Source: Bacillota bacterium
GTDB taxonomy: Bacteria; Bacillota; Clostridia; Lachnospirales; Cellulosilyticaceae
Direction of reading: 5' to 3'
Assembly (NCBI GenBank): GCA_023412455.1
Contig: JAEYNQ010000064.1
Location: 1-7,540, forward strand
Length of the DNA: 7,540 bases
Made by a program: the position numbers and the translations under genes. Of the stretch, positions 1 to 4,738 are shown piece after piece; position 1 is the first letter of the stretch, and the number at the start of each line of letters is the position of its first letter. A model generated the notes under the pieces. It was not told where the DNA came from and made no database searches. It worked only from the letters and a program-made list of their open reading frames with translations.

Positions 1-23
1 TATTTACTAGGTAGGTGTAAAAA

Positions 24-224
24 ATGGATTGGAATGAGTTATTAAGTCTCAAAGAAGCTGCAGAGCTATACAACAGGGAAGAGAGTACTTTAAGGAGAGC
101 CATAAGCAATGGCCTCCTTAAAGAAGGCATTGACTGTAAGAAGTTTGGAAAGCAATGGGTAATTCTAAGGAACAGTATGGATCGTGTTTATGTTACTGAC
201 AGAAAAGGACTTAGGAAGGAATAG
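24..224 (+). CDS. Small helix-turn-helix DNA-binding protein (66 aa)
   Basis: A 66-residue protein. Residues 6-31 (LSLKEAAEL then STLRRAISNG) read as a helix-turn-helix of the MerR/excisionase-like kind, and residues 39-48 (KKFGKQWVIL) look like the following wing strand. This 'LKEAA...STLRRAI...KKFGKQW' pattern is common in small clostridial HTH proteins, often found in mobile or accessory regions. The ATG is preceded by AGGTAGGTG (9-17) with a six-base gap and by an in-frame TAA at 18-20, so the start is firm. The next gene begins 88 bases downstream on the same strand, with a palindrome in the gap that this protein could bind; that is inference. The role (regulator, antitoxin or excisionase) cannot be decided from sequence alone, and only 23 bases of upstream context are visible. 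Confidence 0.75.
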   Translation: MDWNELLSLKEAAELYNREESTLRRAISNGLLKEGIDCKKFGKQWVILRNSMDRVYVTDRKGLRKE

Positions 225-240
225 AAATATCGTTTGATTA

Positions 241-258
241 CAAATAAAATTTTATTTG
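241..258. repeat. Perfect 18-bp palindrome, candidate operator
   Basis: CAAATAAAATTTTATTTG is a perfect 18-bp palindrome without spacer. It ends one base before a TATAAT box (260-265), so it would fall in the -35/-10 spacer of a promoter. It has almost no G or C and is followed by no T run, so it is a poor terminator. A binding site for the small HTH protein encoded just upstream is a reasonable but unproven reading. Confidence 0.5.
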
Positions 259-259
259 A

Positions 260-265
260 TATAAT
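260..265 (+). promoter_or_regulatory. Candidate -10 box upstream of the 58-aa gene
   Basis: TATAAT, an exact consensus -10 hexamer, about 48 bases before the ATG at 313. No good -35 lies at 16-18 bases: TTGATT at 234-239 is 20 bases away and TTACAA at 238-243 is a weak match. AT-rich direct repeats follow (TTTGATATA at 255-263 and 282-290; tandem TGATATA at 284-297). In a sequence this AT-rich a chance TATAAT is possible. Confidence 0.4.
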
Positions 266-312
266 TACACAAGAACATATGTTTGATATATGATATATAG
301 AGGGACGAATAC

Positions 313-489
313 ATGAAAGCACAATGGAAACAGGAAGCTATGATATTAAGCAATGGGAATCTGAGAAAAGATGAAGCATTTTGTCAATTAACATCTGATA
401 GCATTGGCAAAACGCTAAGCGTAATGGCTGATGGTGTACAGATAACAATAGCACTAGAGCAAGTCTTGAGTTATTTAAAGAAAAAATAA
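313..489 (+). CDS. Hypothetical 58-aa protein
   Basis: An open frame of 58 codons, ATG at 313 and TAA at 487-489. AGAGGGA (299-305) sits seven bases before the ATG and is a good ribosome site. The protein starts MKAQWKQEAMILSNGNLRKD and ends in a basic LKKK tail; residues 30-55 (roughly IGKTLSVMADGVQITIALEQVLSYL) alternate hydrophobic and polar residues. No signal peptide or membrane segment is visible and I do not recognise the family. It follows the small HTH gene on the same strand and is closed 36 bases later by a terminator, which supports a real transcription unit. A pair of small accessory proteins (for example regulator plus partner) is possible, but no function can be assigned. Confidence 0.6.
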   Translation: MKAQWKQEAMILSNGNLRKDEAFCQLTSDSIGKTLSVMADGVQITIALEQVLSYLKKK

Positions 490-525
490 TAGCATTATTA
501 GCAATGTTTGAAACGATTATATTAT

Positions 526-558
526 GGCCATACTCCTACAAAGGAGCGTGGTCTTTTT
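526..558 (+). terminator. Rho-independent terminator after the 58-aa gene
   Basis: Arms 526-537 (GGCCATACTCCT) and 542-553 (AGGAGCGTGGTC) pair over 12 positions with two G-U pairs and one mismatch, loop ACAA, followed by TTTTT (554-558). It closes the small-gene unit. Confidence 0.8.
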
Positions 559-675
559 ATGTATATGATGAAAAAGCTTTACATAGGCGAAAGGAACCTT
601 AAGCAAAGGTAAATAGATAGGATAGTTTTTATAACAAAAGTGAAAATAGTGCTATTAAAAATTAAGAAAATTCTA

Positions 676-703
676 TATACTTATTAGTAAGAAGGGGGGG
701 AGG
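676..703 (+). promoter_or_regulatory. Candidate -10 box and G-rich ribosome site of the 148-aa gene
   Basis: TATACT at 676-681 is a plausible -10 hexamer, but no convincing -35 is seen 16-18 bases upstream. The ribosome site AGGGGGGGAGG (693-703) ends five bases before the ATG at 709 and contains a run of seven G (694-700), unusual in such AT-rich sequence. The predicted leader is very short, about 20 bases. The ribosome site is convincing; the promoter is weak. Confidence 0.4.
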
Positions 704-708
704 ATTAT

Positions 709-1155
709 ATGAAGATAGAAGATCAATTGAGACAAGATAAAAAGCTATGGATAATTATAGGCGTAGTTATTGCATTAGCTCTATTAGGAGCATTTTACAA
801 GTTTTTAGAGTATAACAGCACGGATGCTGTATTTATGGATTATGGAAAGCTTGGAGGCGCATATCTATTTGAGGGAAGAGGCAGCTTTTGTATAGACAGC
901 GCGGAGGTCACAGAAGAGGGCGTTACTCTTAAGCTCTATGCAGATAGGGAAGATACAGAGAGGTATTTTTGGAAAGAAGGTAAAGTAAAGTGCTACGATG
1001 TGAATGGTAACACGGTAGCGGTTAATAAAAATTTCACAAGGATAAATGAATATTATGGAGAACTATTTCTAGACGACCCTAGCGTAGAGTGGGTTAGGTT
1101 TTTTAATTTATCAAGTGAGAGACATAAAAGTTCAATATGTTTTAAAGTTAAGTAG
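709..1155 (+). CDS. Membrane-anchored protein of unknown function (148 aa)
   Basis: The N-terminal 12 residues are charged (KIEDQLRQDKK), followed by one hydrophobic segment at about residues 13-30 (LWIIIGVVIALALLGAFY) and a soluble part of about 115 residues. The charge pattern predicts a single-pass protein with the N-terminus inside and the C-terminal domain outside. There is no lipobox cysteine after the hydrophobic segment, so it is not an evident lipoprotein. Three cysteines (C61, C95, C144) lie in the outer part. The sequence around residues 55-110 (a VTEEGVTLKLYAD strand-like stretch, then KCYDVNGNTVAV) suggests a small beta-rich domain. I do not recognise the family. It stands alone: a strong GGAGG site precedes it and a clean terminator follows 28 bases after the stop. 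Confidence 0.75.
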   Translation: MKIEDQLRQDKKLWIIIGVVIALALLGAFYKFLEYNSTDAVFMDYGKLGGAYLFEGRGSFCIDSAEVTEEGVTLKLYADREDTERYFWKEGKVKCYDVNGNTVAVNKNFTRINEYYGELFLDDPSVEWVRFFNLSSERHKSSICFKVK

Positions 1156-1182
1156 TACATTTGTTTTATATAACTAAGGAAT

Positions 1183-1209
1183 GGCCAGTCATAACGACTG
1201 GCTTTATTT
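1183..1209 (+). terminator. Rho-independent terminator after the membrane protein
   Basis: Perfect 7-bp stem GCCAGTC (1184-1190) / GACTGGC (1196-1202) with loop ATAAC, followed by TTTATTT. A G-U pair at 1183/1203 extends the stem. It makes the 148-residue gene a single-gene unit and separates it from the catalase-like remnant. Confidence 0.85.
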
Positions 1210-1282
1210 ACATCATTTTCCTTTAAGACTTTCGAAGGGTACTAATATTACCGATAATTTGAATAGTAATATGGTTTAAGTT

Positions 1283-1829
1283 AGACTTAGTTGGTTAATA
1301 GTATCACACAAAGCAGTTCGGAGGGCCAGATGGTGAATTGGGTGCGTCCATGCGTTATTTATCTCAACGCTATACTATGAGTAATAAAAATGTAATTGGT
1401 GTACTAACAGATATAGGAACAGAAGAGCTTGCTCATATGGAAATGGTTTGTGCCATTGTATATCAGTTAACGAGAGATTTGTCTATGGATGAAATTGAAA
1501 AATCAGGATTTGCTCCTTATTATATCGACCATACCACAGGCTTATACCCTGTTTCTGCAGGTGGTGTACCTTATAGTGTAACAACCTTCCAATCCAAAGG
1601 AGATCCTATTACAGATATGCACGAAGATATGGCTGCCGAGCAAAAAGCCCGTACAACATATGATAATATTTTACGTGTTATAAAGGACCCTGATGTGTGT
1701 GCTCCTATTAAGTTCTTAAGGGCAAGAGAAGTGACACACTATCAACGTTTTGGGGAAAGCTTACGTATGATTCAAGAGGATTTAGATTCAAAGAACTTTT
1801 ATGCGTTTAATCCTTCTTTTGACAAGTAG
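1283..1829 (+). pseudogene. 5'-degraded CotJC-like manganese catalase gene
   Basis: The open frame 1302-1829 encodes a protein matching the CotJC/manganese catalase family (a di-manganese ferritin-like four-helix protein; CotJC is a spore coat component). Visible family motifs are GGPDGELGASMRYLSQRY, DIGTEELAHMEM, AAEQKAR and FLRAREVTHYQRF, which carry the expected metal ligands (Glu; Glu and His; Glu; His). The N-terminal 25-35 residues usual for the family are missing from this frame: TAA and TAG stop it at 1296-1301, and no ATG, GTG or TTG occurs before the TTG at 1338, which lies after the first ligand Glu (GAA 1335-1337). In another frame, 1283-1306 reads RLSWLIVS, resembling the family segment just before QFGG, so a short insertion around 1307-1313 may have broken the gene; a TAA at 1277-1279 also interrupts that frame. 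No cotJA or cotJB lies upstream. A translated shortened protein of 163 aa from the TTG (1338) cannot be excluded, but it would lack one metal ligand. Confidence 0.75.
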
Positions 1830-1843
1830 GTTCATCATCAGCA

Positions 1844-1890
1844 AAAAAGCCATGTCTAGCTAGAGAGAAATCTAGCTGGCATGGCTTTTT
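1844..1890. terminator. Bidirectional terminator between convergent genes
   Basis: Arms 1844-1864 and 1871-1890 pair over about 20 positions (AAAAAGCCATG with CATGGCTTTTT outside, AGCTAGA with TCTAGCT inside) with one bulged T at 1857 and one G-U pair. The A run on one side and T run on the other let it serve both the catalase-like gene and the convergent repressor gene that ends at 1927. Confidence 0.85.
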
Positions 1891-1926
1891 GAAGGGATAA
1901 AGGCATACTAATCTTAAGCTTTACGC

Positions 1927-2931
1927 CTAACAACTTTCACGAATAATCAGCTCATGGGGAACCACTACCTTAAAGTTTTCCTTTAAGAGCCCTTTAAGTT
2001 GTTCAAGTAAAAATTTAACAGCATATTGCCCCATACTTTCTGTATGAATTTTAATGGTAGAAAGAGGAGGGGAAGTATATTGAGAGGTAGGGATATCATT
2101 ACAGCTTATAATAGCAAGGTCATCAGGAATAGTTAACCCTAGTTCATTGAGGGCACGCATGGCACCAATAGCCAAGGTATCACTGGCAATGAATACAGCA
2201 GAAGGGGGTTGCTTGTGATTTTCTTTCATTAAATGGTGCATGAGTTCGTAACCATCCTTAAAGTCATAATTCCCAACTTTAACATAGGGGGGATAATAGA
2301 GCCCTAGCTTAGTAAGATAGTTAATAAATTCTTCTTCTCTAGGATCGATAGGAAGTTTGTCATTTCCTATGACTTGTTCACGTCCTCCAATATAGGCAAT
2401 ATGCTTATGGCCTTTACTAATCAGATAGTCTAAGGCATTGCGTGTCAGTAGGGCAAAATCCACTTGGATATGAATAAAGTCAAAGTTAGGAAGATGGGTA
2501 TGAATAAGAACGATGTTTTCACATTGCTTTTTAAAAGTATCGATTTGTTTTGTGTCAAATTGTCCAAGTAAAATCAAACCATCACATTTTTGATCCTCTA
2601 AGTTATAATGGCAGTCTTCTTCACGGTAGATTTTTACCAAGTTAATATTATTCAGTTTACATTCTAGCTCAATACCCATACGAATGGAAAGAAAATAAGG
2701 GTCGTTGATTTCTTGGAGCTCTGTATACCAATGAATAAGCCCAAGGGTAGTGGCACTAGCATTGGTTTTTTGATTACGGGGTGTTTTTTGATAGGATAAA
2801 TTTTCTGCTACTTCAAATATTCTCTTTCGTGTTTCTATAGAAACATTAATTGTTTCATCATGATTTAATACGCGAGAGACAGTTGATGGAGAAACATCAG
2901 CCATCTGTGCGATATCTCTTATAGTTGCCAT
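1927..2931 (-). CDS. LacI/GalR-family repressor, EbgR-like; probable regulator of the arabinose operon
   Basis: A 334-residue LacI-family regulator. Residues 3-23 (TIRDIAQMADVSPSTVSRVLN) are the typical LacI helix-turn-helix, followed by a hinge at about 45-60 and a periplasmic-binding-protein-like sugar domain from about 62 to the end. The domain shows LELQ-type EINDPYFLSIRMGIE, FIASDTLAIGAMRAL, ISCNDIPTSQYTSPPLSTIKIH and related stretches that closely resemble E. coli EbgR as I remember it. I chose the ATG at 2931 rather than an in-frame GTG at 2943: AGGTGAGG (2945-2938) lies six bases before the ATG and overlaps the GTG, which has no good site of its own. The gene is divergent from araA and shares its control region, so local repression relieved by arabinose or a derivative is the natural inference; the effector is not shown by sequence. 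Classical Bacillus AraR has a GntR-type DNA-binding domain, so this is a different regulator type. Confidence 0.92.
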   Translation of the reverse strand: MATIRDIAQMADVSPSTVSRVLNHDETINVSIETRKRIFEVAENLSYQKTPRNQKTNASATTLGLIHWYTELQEINDPYFLSIRMGIELECKLNNINLVKIYREEDCHYNLEDQKCDGLILLGQFDTKQIDTFKKQCENIVLIHTHLPNFDFIHIQVDFALLTRNALDYLISKGHKHIAYIGGREQVIGNDKLPIDPREEEFINYLTKLGLYYPPYVKVGNYDFKDGYELMHHLMKENHKQPPSAVFIASDTLAIGAMRALNELGLTIPDDLAIISCNDIPTSQYTSPPLSTIKIHTESMGQYAVKFLLEQLKGLLKENFKVVVPHELIIRESC

Positions 2932-2965
2932 TTTATTCCTCACCTTTTTATCTTGTAGGAAAGTT

Positions 2966-3016
2966 CGTATTCTACACTTTCACTACTTCGCGAACCAATA
3001 CGTGTCCTATGGACAC
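2966..3016 (-). other. Leader of the repressor gene with nested inverted repeats
   Basis: In the predicted roughly 100-base untranslated leader of the repressor gene, GTGTCC (3002-3007) and GGACAC (3011-3016) form a 6-bp hairpin with a 3-base loop; CGTATT (2966-2971) and AATACG (2997-3002) form a second, wider repeat; and TTCGCGAA (2987-2994), a perfect 8-bp palindrome with central CG, lies inside the second. They could be RNA structure or protein-binding sites. Nothing matches a known riboswitch that I recognise. Confidence 0.35.
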
Positions 3017-3036
3017 TTTTGTTCAATTCTTTATTT

Positions 3037-3045
3037 AGTATAGCA
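3037..3045 (-). promoter_or_regulatory. Candidate extended -10 promoter of the repressor gene
   Basis: On the minus strand the sequence reads TGCTATACT, a TGn extension followed by TATACT. A convincing -35 is not seen at 17 bases, as is usual for extended -10 promoters. Transcription would start near 3030, leaving a leader of about 100 bases. Confidence 0.5.
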
Positions 3046-3068
3046 TAAATAAAGGAAAAAGAAATGGA

Positions 3069-3134
3069 TAGTAAACTATTTAGTAAACAAAAACGAATTT
3101 GTTTACTAAACTATTGATAATTAAGTAAACAAAA
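3069..3134. repeat. Cluster of AGTAAAC boxes around the ara promoter
   Basis: AGTAAAC occurs at 3070-3076, 3083-3088 region (inside the left palindrome arm), inverted in the right arm (3101-3107), and at 3124-3130 between the -35 and -10 boxes. TAAACTATT is directly repeated at 3072-3080 and 3107-3115, 35 bases apart. Four related boxes on both faces of one promoter suggest cooperative or multi-site binding. Confidence 0.6.
3079..3110. promoter_or_regulatory. 32-bp inverted repeat, candidate main operator of the ara promoter
   Basis: Two perfect 13-bp arms, TTTAGTAAACAAA (3079-3091) and TTTGTTTACTAAA (3098-3110), flank AACGAA, which places a CG dinucleotide exactly at the centre (3094-3095). 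The repeat ends three bases before the araA -35 box. It is not followed by a transcript end, so a protein-binding site is more likely than a terminator. A central CG is typical of LacI-family operators, though the wide half-site spacing is not, so a second regulator is possible. Confidence 0.7.
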
Positions 3135-3142
3135 TATATAAT
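3114..3142 (+). promoter_or_regulatory. Promoter of the arabinose operon
   Basis: TTGATA (3114-3119) and TATAAT (3137-3142) are separated by exactly 17 bases, a near-consensus housekeeping sigma promoter. Transcription should begin near 3149, giving a leader of about 50 bases before araA. An AGTAAACA box lies in the spacer, the 32-bp palindrome immediately upstream and a second palindrome just downstream of the start, so the promoter is surrounded by likely repressor sites. Confidence 0.8.
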
Positions 3143-3155
3143 AAGGTTAAAATAG

Positions 3156-3173
3156 TTGTGCAAATTGCGCAAT
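3156..3173. promoter_or_regulatory. Second candidate operator downstream of the transcription start
   Basis: ATTGCGCAAT (3164-3173) is a perfect 10-bp palindrome with central CG, the style of LacI-family operators. It is preceded by the near-copy TTGTGCAA (3156-3163), so two similar 8-bp elements stand in tandem at roughly +7 to +25. This position would block or roadblock transcription when bound. It differs in sequence from the AGTAAACA boxes. Confidence 0.5.
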
Positions 3174-3198
3174 ACTTATCAAAATAGGGGGTAATGAA

Positions 3199-4680
3199 AT
3201 GAGAAAATGTCAATTTTGGTTTGTAACAGGTAGTCAACATCTTTATGGAGAAGAAGCTTTAAAAGAAGTGGCAGATCATTCTAAGAAAATCGTGGCCTAT
3301 TTCAATGAGCAAGAAGAAATAAAATATGAAATCATTTGGAAACCTACTGTAAAAACACAAGGAGAAATTACAGCTTTATTTAAAGCGGCTAATGGGGATG
3401 ACAGCTGTGCAGGTGTTATTACATGGATGCATACTTTCTCACCTTCTAAAATGTGGATTAATGGGTTAAAACAATTTAAAAAACCTCTTTTACATTTACA
3501 TACACAATTTAATGAAGAAATTCCTTGGGATACCATGGATATGGATTTTATGAATATTAACCAATCTGCTCATGGGGATAGAGAGCATGGTTTTATCTAT
3601 ACACGTATGGGTATTGCTAGAAAGGTTATAGCAGGACATTATAGAGATGAAACCGTTATTAAACGTATGGCAAGATGGCTAAAAATAGCAGCAGTGGCTT
3701 ACTTAGGAGACGAGATTAAAGTGATGCGCCTTGGAGATAACATGCGAGATGTAGCTGTAACAGAAGGTGACAAAGTAGAAGCAGAAATTAAGTTAGGCTG
3801 GACAGTGGATTACTATGGTATAGGGGACTTAGTAGAACGCATGGGTCAGGTAACCCAAGAAGCCGTTGATCAGTTAATGGAAAGCTATAAACAAAAATAT
3901 AAGTTTGCTGAGGATGTCCTTACGGATGCGAACAAGTATGAAGCCGTAAGATATCAAGCTAAAATTGAACTTGCATTAAGGGCTATGCTAGAAGAAGGCA
4001 ACTACAGTGGTATCGTGGATACTTTCCAAGACCTTCATGGCTTAAAACAATTACCTGGCTTGGCCATTCAAAACTTAATGGCTGATGGCTATGGCTTTGG
4101 TCCAGAAGGCGACTGGAAGATAGCAGCTATGACAGTGGTTATGAATCGAATGGCTGACAATAAAGATACCTCTCTTATGGAGGACTATACTTATAATCTT
4201 GTACAAGGGCAACAAGCTATTTTGGGTGCCCATATGTTAGAGGTTTCCCCAGCAATAGCTGCTTCCACACCAACAATAGAGGTACATCCATTAGGCATTG
4301 GAGATAAAGAACCACCAGCTAGACTGGTATTTGATAGTAAACCAGGTAAAGCTATATGTGCTTCTCTTATTGATATGGGTGGTAGAATGCGCCTTATTAT
4401 TGCAGATGTCAATGCCATTGAGCTGCCTCATTCATTACCTAAACTACCAGTAGCAAGAGGATTATGGGTACCAGAACCTTCTATGACAGTAGGAGCAGAA
4501 GCTTGGATTTATGCAGGTGGAGCCCACCATACCGTATTTTCTTATGAAGTCACAGCAGAGGATCTCATTGATTGGGCAGAGATGATGGATATTGAGTACG
4601 TACATATTAATAAAGATACCAAAATAAATTCCTTTAAAAAAGAATTGCAACTTAGTGAAATGTTATGGAAATTAAGGTAA
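3199..4680 (+). CDS. araA: L-arabinose isomerase
   Basis: Cytoplasmic enzyme converting L-arabinose to L-ribulose, the first step of the pathway. The 493 residues fit the usual length (about 490-500). The N-terminus (CQFWFVTGSQHLYGEEAL) is the family signature. Expected metal and catalytic positions are visible: E303 in GFGPEGDWK, E328 in LMEDYTYN, H345 in LGAHMLEVSP and the histidine pair H443-H444 in GGAHHTVFS. Other hallmarks include the IEVHPLGIGDKEPPARLVF stretch (360-378). The usual histidine after YTY is asparagine here (N333) and the usual acidic loop after it reads VQGQQA; this looks like subfamily variation and not loss of function. AGGGGG (3186-3191) provides the ribosome site. It is the first gene of the operon, directly behind the regulated promoter, with the kinase following after 58 bases. 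Confidence 0.97.
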   Translation: MRKCQFWFVTGSQHLYGEEALKEVADHSKKIVAYFNEQEEIKYEIIWKPTVKTQGEITALFKAANGDDSCAGVITWMHTFSPSKMWINGLKQFKKPLLHLHTQFNEEIPWDTMDMDFMNINQSAHGDREHGFIYTRMGIARKVIAGHYRDETVIKRMARWLKIAAVAYLGDEIKVMRLGDNMRDVAVTEGDKVEAEIKLGWTVDYYGIGDLVERMGQVTQEAVDQLMESYKQKYKFAEDVLTDANKYEAVRYQAKIELALRAMLEEGNYSGIVDTFQDLHGLKQLPGLAIQNLMADGYGFGPEGDWKIAAMTVVMNRMADNKDTSLMEDYTYNLVQGQQAILGAHMLEVSPAIAASTPTIEVHPLGIGDKEPPARLVFDSKPGKAICASLIDMGGRMRLIIADVNAIELPHSLPKLPVARGLWVPEPSMTVGAEAWIYAGGAHHTVFSYEVTAEDLIDWAEMMDIEYVHINKDTKINSFKKELQLSEMLWKLR

Positions 4681-4738
4681 AATGAAGAAAAGATTTTAAA
4701 ATTTAAATAGAGAAAGAATTAGGATGGGAGGCATTTAA

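Noticed and set aside
559..612. 17-codon frame MYMMKKLYIGERNLKQR beginning right after the first terminator
   Set aside because: Very short, its only ribosome-like sequence lies inside the terminator hairpin 12 bases away, and it matches nothing recognisable.
2932..2943. GTG at 2943 as the start of the repressor gene
   Set aside because: It overlaps the AGGTGAGG ribosome site that is correctly spaced for the ATG at 2931, and LacI-family proteins typically begin with the M-A-T-I-R-D-I-A pattern.
3069..3134. CRISPR-like repeats or a replication-origin iteron array
   Set aside because: The boxes are short, irregularly spaced, partly inverted and centred on a promoter, which fits operators; there is no repeat-spacer pattern.
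3079..3180. CcpA catabolite-repression site (cre)
   Set aside because: No stretch matches the cre pattern well; the central CG palindromes have different flanking bases.
3144..3198. Riboswitch or attenuator in the araA leader
   Set aside because: The predicted leader is only about 50 bases, with a short palindrome but no terminator-like hairpin plus T run.
3297..3536. Minus-strand frame of 79 codons inside araA
   Set aside because: Lies wholly inside a well-supported gene in the opposite direction and has no family features; the same holds for the minus-strand frames within 4191-4650 and 5079-5604.
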